64,000 nucleotides of DNA from Microlunatus antarcticus (GTDB lineage: Bacteria > Actinomycetota > Actinomycetes > Propionibacteriales > Propionibacteriaceae), in NCBI RefSeq assembly GCF_014193425.1, contig NZ_JACHZG010000001.1, forward strand, positions 3,720,001 through 3,784,000. The letters run 5' to 3'. Each line of letters begins with the position of its first letter. Position 1 is the first letter of the stretch. Shown here piece after piece: positions 17,941 to 26,593 of the stretch. Made by a program: the position numbers and the translations under genes. The notes beneath the pieces were generated by a model, which was not told where the DNA came from, did not search any database, and worked only from the letters and a program-made list of their open reading frames with translations.

Positions 17941-18941
17941 GCGAGGCGCTCTTCCTGGGAGTCGACGGCGGCGGCACCAAGACCGCGCTCTGCCTCGTCA
18001 CCCCTGACGGCCGGGTGGCCGCCCACCGGATCGCCGGCAGCGTCTACTACGCCGGCCAGAGCGTCGACCTCGTCGCCGACGTGCTCACGCCAGCGGTCGC
18101 GGCACTTTGCGCCGACGCGGGCGTCACACCCGCCTCGGTCACTCACGCCTTCTTCGCCCTGCCTGGCTACGGCGAGTCGAGCACAGACCGTCCCCTGCTC
18201 GACGCCGCGCCGCTACGGGTGCTCGGGCACGACCGCTACTCCTGCGACAACGACATGGTGGCCGGCTGGGCCGGTTCGCTCGGAGCGCTCGACGGCATCA
18301 ACGTCATCAGCGGCACCGGCTCGATGACCTACGGCGAGCGCCAGGGACGCCGCGTGCGCGTGGGCGGCTGGGGTGCGTTGTTCGGGGACGAGGGGTCCGC
18401 CCACTGGATCGCGGTCCGAGGGCTGAACGCGTTCTCGCGGATGAGTGACGGGCGGTTGCCTCCGGGTCCCTTGCTGGAGGTTCTGCTGGAGCACCTCCGA
18501 CTACCGAGCGACCTCGACCTCGTCGACGTCGTGCTGCTCCGCTGGCGCTCGGACCGCGCCCGCGTGGCCGGTCTGTGCCGACAGGTCGTCGAGGCGGCCG
18601 ACGCGGGCGACGAGGTGGCCGCCGCCATCCTCGACGAAGCCGCCCACGAGCTCGCGCTGCTCGTCTCCCGCACCCGCGCACAGCTCGGGTTCACCGTCGA
18701 CGACGCGGTCCGCGTCTCCTGGTCGGGCGGCACCTTCGCCGCTGACCGGATCCGCGAGGGCTTCAGCCGTGCGCTGCTCGCGCAGCACCCGAACGACGAC
18801 CTGCGCGAGCCGCTGCTCCCGCCCGTGATCGGCGCCGCCCTCTACGCGGCGCGACTGGCCGGTCGGCCACTGGACACCCCGGCGTTCAGCCGCCTCACCG
18901 CAGCGACCCGCACCCTACCGACGGCATCCTCGACGGCCTGA
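17937..18941 (+). CDS. BadF/BadG/BcrA/BcrD-type sugar kinase, N-acetylglucosamine kinase-like
   Basis: This 334-residue ASKHA-fold ATPase has the phosphate-1 motif FLGVDGGGTKTALC at residues 6-19, phosphate-2 NVISGTGSMTYG, and the adenosine motif VSWSGGTFAAD. Members of this branch next to SIS-domain genes phosphorylate N-acetylglucosamine or related amino sugars. It is the last gene of the operon, overlapping the isomerase by 4 bp. No deacetylase (NagA) or glycosidase gene is in the operon. Confidence 0.87.
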   Translation: MSEALFLGVDGGGTKTALCLVTPDGRVAAHRIAGSVYYAGQSVDLVADVLTPAVAALCADAGVTPASVTHAFFALPGYGESSTDRPLLDAAPLRVLGHDRYSCDNDMVAGWAGSLGALDGINVISGTGSMTYGERQGRRVRVGGWGALFGDEGSAHWIAVRGLNAFSRMSDGRLPPGPLLEVLLEHLRLPSDLDLVDVVLLRWRSDRARVAGLCRQVVEAADAGDEVAAAILDEAAHELALLVSRTRAQLGFTVDDAVRVSWSGGTFAADRIREGFSRALLAQHPNDDLREPLLPPVIGAALYAARLAGRPLDTPAFSRLTAATRTLPTASSTA

Positions 18942-19056
18942 TCGGCGTCGTCGAACTTCTGTGCGGTTGACGACACCACAGGTCGGTCCGGCGTCGGAAG
19001 TTCCGCGCGGGGTCCCCGGAATAGCGGGCGCGGCGCTGCGGTTTGGATCGACAAGA

Positions 19057-19072
19057 AGTTGAGCGTTCAACT
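19057..19072. promoter_or_regulatory. MarR-type palindromic operator
   Basis: The perfect inverted repeat AGTTGA-GCGT-TCAACT lies immediately before the AGGAG ribosome site of the monooxygenase gene. TTGA...TCAA palindromes of this size are typical binding sites of MarR-family repressors in actinobacteria. No regulator gene is adjacent; the 141-bp gap back to 18941 holds nothing else that I recognise. Confidence 0.55.
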
Positions 19073-19082
19073 AGGAGCGACC

Positions 19083-20201
19083 ATGCAGTTCGGGATCTTC
19101 ACCGTCGGCGACGTCACGACCGACCCCACCACCGGGCGTACGCCGTCCGAGGCCGAGCGGATCAAGGCGATGGTGACCATCGCCCAGAAGGCCGAGGAGG
19201 TCGGGCTCGACGTCTTCGCTACCGGCGAGCACCACAACCGGCCCTTCGTTCCGTCCTCGCCGACCACGATGCTCGGCTACATCGCCGCGAAGACCTCGCG
19301 GCTGCTGCTGTCGACGTCCACGACGCTGATCACGACCAACGACCCGGTCAAGATCGCCGAGGACTACGCGATGCTGCAGTACCTGGCCGACGGTCGCGTC
19401 GACCTCATGATGGGCCGCGGCAACACCGGGCCGGTCTACCCCTGGTTCGGCAAGGACGCGCGCGACGGCATCGCCCTCGCCGTCGAGAACTACGCCCTGC
19501 TGCGTCGGCTGTGGACCGAGGACGTCGTCGACTGGACCGGTGAGTTCCGGACGCCGCTGCAGGGCTTCACCTCGACGCCGCGGCCGCTCGACGGCGTACC
19601 CCCGTTCGTCTGGCACGGCTCGATCCGGAGCCCCGAGATCGCCGAGCAGGCCGCGTACTACGGCGACGGCTTCTTCGCCAACCACATCTTCTGGCCGACC
19701 CACCACTTCCAGCGTCTGGTCGGCTTCTACCGCGACCGCTTCGCGTTCCACGGCCACGGCACGCGTGACCAGGCGATCGTGGGCCTGGGCGGTCAGGCGT
19801 TCATCCGGCCCAAGAGCCAGGACGCCGTGCGCGAGTTCCGCCCCTACTTCGACTCGGCGCCGGTCTACGGCCACGGCCCCGCGCTGGAAGACTTCATGCG
19901 CGAGACGCCGCTGACCGTCGGCAGCCCGCAGGAGGTCATCGAGCGGACGATGACGTTCCGCGAGCACTTCGGCGACTACCAGCGTCAGCTGTTCCTGGCC
20001 GACCACGCGGGCCTGCCGCTCAAGACCGTGCTCGAGCAGCTCGACCTGCTGGGCGAGCACGTCGTGCCGGTGCTACGCCGCGAGATGGACGCGCTGCGTC
20101 CCGCGCACGTCCCCGACGCGCCCACGCACGCCTCGCGGGTGCTGGCCGCCCAGAGCCCGGCCCCCACCGCGCAGCTGACCACGGCGGGGCGTGCGGCATG
20201 A
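19083..20201 (+). CDS. LLM-class flavin-dependent monooxygenase (CE1758-like)
   Basis: This 372-residue bacterial luciferase-like TIM-barrel oxidoreductase contains typical segments near the N-terminus (FGIFTVGDV, FATGEHHNRPFVPSSP) and LMMGRGNTGPVYPWFG. It overlaps an FMN reductase gene by 4 bp (ATGA), reproducing the two-gene monooxygenase/FMN-reductase unit described in corynebacteria as CE1758-CE1759. The reductase would supply reduced FMN. ATG 19083 follows AGGAGCGACC. The substrate is unknown; the palindrome at 19057-19072 suggests repression by a MarR-like protein. Confidence 0.9.
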   Translation: MQFGIFTVGDVTTDPTTGRTPSEAERIKAMVTIAQKAEEVGLDVFATGEHHNRPFVPSSPTTMLGYIAAKTSRLLLSTSTTLITTNDPVKIAEDYAMLQYLADGRVDLMMGRGNTGPVYPWFGKDARDGIALAVENYALLRRLWTEDVVDWTGEFRTPLQGFTSTPRPLDGVPPFVWHGSIRSPEIAEQAAYYGDGFFANHIFWPTHHFQRLVGFYRDRFAFHGHGTRDQAIVGLGGQAFIRPKSQDAVREFRPYFDSAPVYGHGPALEDFMRETPLTVGSPQEVIERTMTFREHFGDYQRQLFLADHAGLPLKTVLEQLDLLGEHVVPVLRREMDALRPAHVPDAPTHASRVLAAQSPAPTAQLTTAGRAA

Positions 20202-20803
20202 CCCGCCGCATCGTCGTCGTCAGCGCCGGCCTCGGCCAGCCGTCCTCGAGCCGGCTGCTGGGCGACCGCCTCGCCGCTGCGGCGGCCCGTGCGCTGCGGG
20301 CGGAGGGCGAGCAGGTCGAGGTGGACGTGGTCGAGCTCCGCGAGCTCGCGGTCGACCTGGCCAACCAGCTGGTGACCGGCTTCCCCGGTGCCCGCCTCGC
20401 CGCCGTGCTCGACCGGGTCGCCGCCGCGGACGCGGTGGTCGCGGTCACCCCGGTCTTCAACGCCTCGTACAGCGGGCTGTTCAAGATGTTCGTCGACGCG
20501 CTGTCGGTCGGCTCGCTCGACGGCGTCCCGGTGCTGCTGGGGGCGACCGGCGGCAGCGCACGGCACTCGCTCGTCCTGGAGCACGCGCTGCGACCGCTGT
20601 TCGCCTACCTGCGCGCGACGACCACGTCCACCGGCGTGTTCGCGGCGACGGAGGACTGGGGCTCCCCCGGCGAGCTCGACACCCGGGTCGACCGGGCGGG
20701 CCGGGAGCTGGCCGTGCTGGTCGCCGGCCTCGCCCGACCGGCCGCCGTCGACCCGTACGACGTGAGCGCCGTCAGCGCGCGCTTCTCCGCGCTGTCGGCG
20801 TAG
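20198..20803 (+). CDS. NAD(P)H-dependent FMN reductase (CE1759-like)
   Basis: This 201-residue flavodoxin-fold reductase starts with the beta-strand and phosphate loop VVVSAGLGQPSSSRLLGDRL; VTPVFNASYSGLFKMFVDAL and GATGGSARHSLVLEHALRP are characteristic of the NADPH-dependent FMN reductase family. It is translationally coupled to the monooxygenase upstream and probably feeds it FMNH2. Its 3' end overlaps the convergent membrane-protein gene by 32 bp. Confidence 0.9.
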   Translation: MTRRIVVVSAGLGQPSSSRLLGDRLAAAAARALRAEGEQVEVDVVELRELAVDLANQLVTGFPGARLAAVLDRVAAADAVVAVTPVFNASYSGLFKMFVDALSVGSLDGVPVLLGATGGSARHSLVLEHALRPLFAYLRATTTSTGVFAATEDWGSPGELDTRVDRAGRELAVLVAGLARPAAVDPYDVSAVSARFSALSA

Positions 20804-21269
20804 GCCGGGTGCGGCGGAGCCAGAGCAGCCCGAGGACCGGCAGGACGAGCGGCACGAAGCCGTACCCGCTCCCGTAGAGCGACCAGACGGTCGCTCGCGG
20901 GAACGCGGCCGGGTCGAGCACGCTCAGGGTGCCGACGGTCAGGACGCCGACGAGCTCGACGCTCACCGCGACCAGGGCCACCCGCCGCGAGGTGGCCGTG
21001 CCACGCGCCAGCGTGAACGTCGCGACGATGTAGACGATCCCGGCGACCAGGGAGAGCACGTACGCGAGCGGCGCCTCGTCGTAGCTCGTGACGAGCTGCG
21101 TGACCCCGCGGGCCGTCGCCGCGAGGGCGAAGAGGCCGTAGACCGCCACCAGCGCGCGGCCGGGGCCGGAGCTCGTCCGCGGCGGCTTCGCGGTCCCCGG
21201 GTCGGTGGTCGTGGGGTCGGGGGCGGCGGGGTCAGGGGTGGCGGCGGGCTCGCCGACGGGGGTGCTCAC
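20772..21269 (-). CDS. Integral membrane protein of unknown function
   Basis: This 165-residue protein has a Pro/Thr-rich hydrophilic N-terminus (about 35 residues) and four predicted helices (VAVYGLFALAATARGVTQLV, VLSLVAGIVYIVATFTLA, VALVAVSVELVGVLTVGTLS, YGFVPLVLPVLGLLWLRRT). It starts with GTG at 21269, overlapping the stop of the upstream membrane gene by 4 bp. No recognised motif. The tail overlaps the convergent FMN reductase gene by 32 bp. Confidence 0.75.
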   Translation of the reverse strand: MSTPVGEPAATPDPAAPDPTTTDPGTAKPPRTSSGPGRALVAVYGLFALAATARGVTQLVTSYDEAPLAYVLSLVAGIVYIVATFTLARGTATSRRVALVAVSVELVGVLTVGTLSVLDPAAFPRATVWSLYGSGYGFVPLVLPVLGLLWLRRTRPTPTARRSAR

Positions 21270-21625
21270 GCCGGCACCCACAGCACGACCAGCCGGAACG
21301 TCATCGCCGCGACCGCAGCGGCGGCGACCGCGAGCACGACGCCGGAGAACCGGGTGCGCTCGGCGTTGGCCCAGAACCAGGCCACCGGGATCAGCACGAG
21401 GATGCCGATCAGGTAGCCGATCGTCGTGGCGAGCTCGGCGGGCCGGAAGCCACGGACCAGGCCGACCAGCGCGATGACCGACTGCACGAGGACGACGAGC
21501 TCGAGGAACGCGGCGTACAGCAGCTGCGCCTTGCCCGGGGCGCGGTCGAGGACGGCGGTCAGCAGCCCCCAGCACATGGACACCAGGGCGAGGGCGGCGA
21601 CGGCGTAGCCCAGCGGTGCGATCAC
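21266..21625 (-). CDS. Small integral membrane protein of unknown function
   Basis: This 119-residue, four-helix protein (GYAVAALALVSMCWGLLTAV, LLYAAFLELVVLVQSVIALV, TIGYLIGILVLIPVAWFW, VVLAVAAAAVAAMTFRLVVL) forms a two-gene operon with the next membrane protein (4-bp overlap), so the two probably act together. There are no catalytic or transport motifs that I can assign. Confidence 0.75.
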   Translation of the reverse strand: MIAPLGYAVAALALVSMCWGLLTAVLDRAPGKAQLLYAAFLELVVLVQSVIALVGLVRGFRPAELATTIGYLIGILVLIPVAWFWANAERTRFSGVVLAVAAAAVAAMTFRLVVLWVPA

Positions 21626-21705
21626 GCTGGTCCTCCACGCTCGGGTCTGGTCGGCACGAGGCCCCAGGCTACGACGCGCCCGCGAGCCGTTCTGTCGCGC
21701 GCCAC

Positions 21706-21711
21706 TAGATT
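21706..21711 (+). promoter_or_regulatory. -10 element of a leaderless NUDIX transcript
   Basis: TAGATT is followed by 6 nt and then the GTG at 21718, leaving no room for a ribosome site. This places the transcription start at or next to the start codon and is one of the clearest examples of a pattern seen at about twenty genes in this window. Confidence 0.55.
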
Positions 21712-21717
21712 AGGCGC

Positions 21718-22443
21718 GTGGACCCCGAAGATCATCTCGCTGCGCGCCCGGCCGGCGCGCAGATGCGGGTGATCGGGGTGGCAGCCAAGGGTCGTCGCGT
21801 GTTCGACCAGCCGCTCGGGCACGGCGTCGACCCGCGGGTGCTGGCGTACGAGTCGGGGTGGGTCGTCCTGCGCCCGGTCGAGGCCGACCTGGACGAGCAC
21901 GACACGCTGCGCCTCGTGCTCAAGGTGCGGCACCGCCGCAAGGGCGACGGCCACCCGCGGACGCGGCGGCCCGGACGCGACCGCGGGCTGGCGACCTCGA
22001 CCGACGACCCGCCTGTGGTGCGGCAGCGCTTCGCCGCGTACGCGGTCGTCGAGTCCGAGCTCGGCCTGCTGGCCACGGAGTACTCCGACCTCACCGCCGT
22101 CTCCGGCCGCTGGGGCATGCCCGGCGGCGGCATCGACGAGGGCGAGGCGCCCGTCGCGGCGGTCGTGCGCGAGGTGCACGAGGAGACCGGCCAGCCCGTC
22201 GACGTCGGCGACCTCGTGCTCGTGCAGAGCTCGCACTGGGTGGGCCGCAGCCCGCACGGCGGCGTCGAGGACTTCCACGCCGTACGCCTCATCTACCGCG
22301 GCACCTGCCCCGACCCCACCGACCCGGTCGTCCACGACCAGGGCGGCACGACCGCGGCCGCGAAGTGGGTGCCCAAGGCGGCCTGGCAGGACCTCACCTG
22401 GACCGCCAACTGGCGCCAGGCGCTCCGACGCCTCATGAGGTAG
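21718..22443 (+). CDS. NUDIX hydrolase
   Basis: This 241-residue protein has a complete Nudix box at residues 137-159 (G-x5-E-x7-REVHEETG, with the metal-binding Glu152, Glu155 and Glu156), so it hydrolyses a nucleoside diphosphate linked to another group. The N-terminal 100 residues before the fold have no recognised motif and contain a basic stretch (RHRRKGDGHPRTRRPGR). It starts with leaderless-type GTG. It is convergent with cbs; the 169-bp gap contains the hairpin repeat at 22515-22543. Confidence 0.88.
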   Translation: MDPEDHLAARPAGAQMRVIGVAAKGRRVFDQPLGHGVDPRVLAYESGWVVLRPVEADLDEHDTLRLVLKVRHRRKGDGHPRTRRPGRDRGLATSTDDPPVVRQRFAAYAVVESELGLLATEYSDLTAVSGRWGMPGGGIDEGEAPVAAVVREVHEETGQPVDVGDLVLVQSSHWVGRSPHGGVEDFHAVRLIYRGTCPDPTDPVVHDQGGTTAAAKWVPKAAWQDLTWTANWRQALRRLMR

Positions 22444-22514
22444 CGGAGCTGTGCTGTCTGTCCTCGCTCCGCTCGGACGCGGCCCGCGCTCTGACCCGAT
22501 GCCTTCCTCCCTCC

Positions 22515-22543
22515 CGCGCAGGACGAAAAGCGTGTCCTGCGCG
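22515..22543. repeat. Hairpin repeat, GAARAGCGT-loop family (copy 2)
   Basis: The 10-bp perfect arms CGCGCAGGAC and GTCCTGCGCG enclose loop GAAAAGCGT. The stem differs from copy 1 (5524-5556), but the closing AC/GT pairs, the loop and the trailing GTCGTCCAG are shared. It sits between convergent nudix and cbs genes and could terminate both. Confidence 0.7.
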
Positions 22544-22612
22544 TCCGGTCGTCCAGGCACCGGCGCGCGAACCGGCGGTGGTCGATTCTGCGAAACGCCC
22601 TGCTGACCCTCT

Positions 22613-23983
<1,371 letters not shown>

Positions 23984-24032
23984 CCCCCGACTCTACGGAG
24001 CGTTCGGCACCGCTGGGTTCAGCTCGGGTGGT

Positions 24033-25274
24033 TCAGCTCCGCGGTGTCGAGCCCGGTGCGAGGACGGCGTCCGCGGCCCGGCGCCCCGAGACGAGCGCAC
24101 CCTGGATCGACGCCGTGTCGCGGTGGTCGCCCGCCACGAACAGCCCTTCGTCGAGCGCGGCCGGCTGCCGTACGTCGAGCGGCGCCGGCTGGGCCGGGAG
24201 CGCGGCGGCCACCACGTGCGTCGTCACGAGCTCCCAGCGCTCCGTGCCAACGCCGTAGACGAGACCGGCCTGGGTCCGCGCGGAACGTTCCGTGGCGGCG
24301 GAGCCGTCGGCCCCGAGCACCGTCACCTGCACCAGCGCACGACCGGCGGGCGCGTACGAGGGGGCCGCGTTCGTCATGACGGCCGTGTTGACCAGCGGGC
24401 CGCGGTGGTCGGCGTCGAGGTGCAGCAGGTTGCGCGCGCTCGGGGGCTCGTCGGCGGCGTACCAGAACGTGGTGAGCGCCTTCATCCGCGGCGCATCGGC
24501 CCCGGTCAGCTCGCCGGCGGTGGCCGGGTCGGCCGCGACGACGACCGCCCGGGCGGCCAGCTCGCCGTCGTCGGTCCGGACGGATCGGCCCGTCACGCCG
24601 TGCACGCGGACGCCGAGGCGGACCGTCCCGGCGGGGAGCGACGCGGCGACCAGCTCGGGGAGCCGCCCCATCCCGAGCGAGGGGACGGACGGCGAGCCGA
24701 GGACGAAGGAGCGGACGAGCAGCCGGGCGAGGCGGGCGGAGCTCGAGCCGTCGCTCTCGGCGAGGACGCCGGTCAGGAACGGGTCGACGACGCCGGCGCG
24801 GAGCCGACCGGTCACCCCGAACGCGTCGAGCTCCTCGGTGCGCGACCGGTCCGGCCGGGCCAGCTGCGTCCGGACGGGGACCAGGGTCAAGGCGGCCCAG
24901 GCGGCGAAGCGGACCTTCTCGGCGAAGGTCCCGAGCGGCGCCCGCAGCGACGCGACCATCAGCGAGGGCTCGCGGCGCGGGTCGGCGAGGATCGACCGCG
25001 TCCGCCCGTGCGCGACGACGACGCCGGCCCCGAAGGCGTGGAGGTCGAGCGCTCCGACGTCCACGACGTGCTTCAGCGCGGGGTAGGCCGGGTTGAGCAG
25101 CTGGAAGCCACGGTCGCAGCGGAAGCCGTCCACCACGTCGGTCCGGACCCGACCGCCCACGCCGTCGGACGCCTCGAGCACGACCACCTCGACGCCGGAC
25201 CGGACGAGGTGCTGCGCGCAGGCGAGGCCGGCGAGGCCGGCGCCCACGACGATGACCGGGGCGTCGTTGCTCAT
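24033..25274 (-). CDS. FAD-dependent amine oxidase/protoporphyrinogen-oxidase-like oxidoreductase
   Basis: This 413-residue flavoprotein begins with the dinucleotide-binding motif VVGAGLAGLACAQHL followed by the acidic strand end VVLEASDGVGGRVRT, the hallmark of the phytoene desaturase/amine oxidase superfamily. The C-terminal FAD contact is GLFVAGDHRDTASIQGALVS. The substrate cannot be predicted. The ATG at 25274 is chosen over in-frame starts 9 and 60 bp upstream because CAGGAT precedes it by 7 nt. A REP-like repeat lies just upstream. Confidence 0.87.
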   Translation of the reverse strand: MSNDAPVIVVGAGLAGLACAQHLVRSGVEVVVLEASDGVGGRVRTDVVDGFRCDRGFQLLNPAYPALKHVVDVGALDLHAFGAGVVVAHGRTRSILADPRREPSLMVASLRAPLGTFAEKVRFAAWAALTLVPVRTQLARPDRSRTEELDAFGVTGRLRAGVVDPFLTGVLAESDGSSSARLARLLVRSFVLGSPSVPSLGMGRLPELVAASLPAGTVRLGVRVHGVTGRSVRTDDGELAARAVVVAADPATAGELTGADAPRMKALTTFWYAADEPPSARNLLHLDADHRGPLVNTAVMTNAAPSYAPAGRALVQVTVLGADGSAATERSARTQAGLVYGVGTERWELVTTHVVAAALPAQPAPLDVRQPAALDEGLFVAGDHRDTASIQGALVSGRRAADAVLAPGSTPRS

Positions 25275-25305
25275 GCCCCCCATCCTGCCCAGTCCACGGA
25301 AGAGC

Positions 25306-25342
25306 ACGCCAACCTCTTCGAGGCCCTTCGACAAGCTCAGGG
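25306..25342. repeat. REP-like repeat (single copy)
   Basis: These 37 bp match the reverse complement of 3433-3469 with two mismatches and contain the palindrome CTCTTCGAG followed by the core GGCCCTTCGACAAGCTCAGG. It is intergenic, upstream of the FAD oxidoreductase gene. Confidence 0.8.
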
Positions 25343-25422
25343 AGCGTGTTCGGCGCGTCGAACGCGCCCTGATCTGGTCGAACGGCCCGGAGCGGGTCGG
25401 CTTGCACCCCCAGAACGCACGA

Positions 25423-25454
25423 GGGCCGCGTCCCCCAGGAGGGAGACGCGGCCC
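25423..25454. terminator. Hairpin terminator of the Bax-inhibitor-1 gene
   Basis: A stem of GGGCCGCGTC with its complement extends through one mismatch to CCC/GGG and is closed by AGGA (13 pairs in total). It lies 22 nt beyond the stop of the leftward gene at 25477-26304. There is no T-run, as is usual in this GC range. Confidence 0.75.
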
Positions 25455-25476
25455 GCGTACGTGGTTCGAGCGAGGA

Positions 25477-26304
25477 CTACCGGCGGATGTAGGAGATCAG
25501 CCGGAGGAGCTCGATGTAGAGCCAGACCATCGTGACGGTCAGGCCGAAGGCCGCCCGCCAGGACTCGCTGGCCGGGGCGCCCATCTCGACGCCACGCTCG
25601 ACGTAGTCGAAGTCGAGGATCAGGTTGAGCACGGCCAGGACGATCGCGACGGCCGAGACCAGCAGCGACAGGCCGCTGACCGGGCCGGTGATCCCGCTGC
25701 GCAGGCCACCGCTGCCGGTGACGAGCGAGAAGATGAAGTTGACCAGCATCAGACCGGCGAACGCGGCGGTCGAGATGAAGACGATCTTGGTGAACTTCGC
25801 CGTCACGCGGATGTTGAAGAACTTGTACGCCGCGAGCGTCACGCCCGCCGCGACGAAGGTGGCCACGACCGCCTGGGCGACGATGCCGGTGTAGACCGAC
25901 TCGAAGACCTTGCTGATCATGCCGATGAAGACACCCTCGATGGCCGCGTACAGCACGACCAGGGCGGGCGAGACGACCCGGCGGAACGAGACGAGCAGCA
26001 CCACGCCGAAGCCGACGAGGGCCGACAGGATCATCGCCGGGAAGTAGAGGCTGTCCGGGACGAAGTTCCACGCGAGGGCCGCGGTGATCACCAGGACGGC
26101 GATCGTCACGGCGGTCTTGGTGATGACGTCGTCCAGGGTCATCCGGCCCTGGACCGTCTGGCTCGCGTTCGAGCGGGGGTCCTGCGGACCGCCGAAGCCG
26201 CCACCCTGGCCCGGGCAGCCCTGGTAGGGCTGCTGGCCGTACTGGGGTGCTGCGGGGGTGAACGCGTCCTTCTTGGAGAGGATCGGGTTCGAGCTGCGCA
26301 ACAT
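25477..26304 (-). CDS. Bax inhibitor-1/YccA family membrane protein
   Basis: This 275-residue protein has a Gly/Pro/Gln-rich cytoplasmic N-terminus (about 60 residues) and seven hydrophobic helices, ending with the typical TMVWLYIELLRLISYIRR. The family forms calcium-leak-type membrane proteins; the bacterial role is unclear. The ATG at 26304 has a CAGGAGGA ribosome site. Further upstream, TACACT at 26380-26375 resembles a -10 box, giving a leader of roughly 65 nt. The gene is followed by the hairpin at 25423-25454. Confidence 0.9.
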   Translation of the reverse strand: MLRSSNPILSKKDAFTPAAPQYGQQPYQGCPGQGGGFGGPQDPRSNASQTVQGRMTLDDVITKTAVTIAVLVITAALAWNFVPDSLYFPAMILSALVGFGVVLLVSFRRVVSPALVVLYAAIEGVFIGMISKVFESVYTGIVAQAVVATFVAAGVTLAAYKFFNIRVTAKFTKIVFISTAAFAGLMLVNFIFSLVTGSGGLRSGITGPVSGLSLLVSAVAIVLAVLNLILDFDYVERGVEMGAPASESWRAAFGLTVTMVWLYIELLRLISYIRR

Positions 26305-26480
26305 GGTGTTGGGGTCCTCCTGGGTGAGGCGCTCTGGAGCTTGCCGGGAAGGCCAACCCGCGCGCCGTGCTTCCAGTGTAGACAACGAACGGACCCGGGT
26401 CGCGTGTTCCCCCGCCGCCCCGACCCTGGATCTCCCCTGGTCAGACGCATGTTCGGGCTATGGTTCGGGGCTCTCGGCGT

Positions 26481-26552
26481 GCCCCCGGCGGGACTCGAAC
26501 CCGCACTGGAGCGGGTTTAAGCCGCCTGCCTCTGCCGTTGGGCTACGAGGGC
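26481..26552 (-). tRNA. tRNA with UAA anticodon (nominal Leu) and short variable loop
   Basis: The 72-nt sequence folds as a cloverleaf: 7-bp acceptor GCCCTCG/CGGGGGC, D arm of three pairs plus a C-A mismatch, anticodon arm GGCGG-CTTAAAC-CCGCT and T arm GCGGG-TTCGAGT-CCCGC. The anticodon by position is UAA, which reads the leucine codon UUA. The variable loop is only CCAGT, however, whereas leucine tRNAs are class II with a long variable arm. CCA is not encoded; the next base (discriminator) is A. The identity is therefore uncertain. Confidence 0.75.
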
Positions 26553-26593
26553 CGCGCCGAGCGTCGTGAGCCTAGTGCCGGAGCGCCGTCCGC

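Noticed and set aside
9992-18941. Genomic island or phage origin of the sugar locus
   Set aside because: No integrase, tRNA junction or flanking direct repeat is visible, and codon use looks like that of the neighbours.
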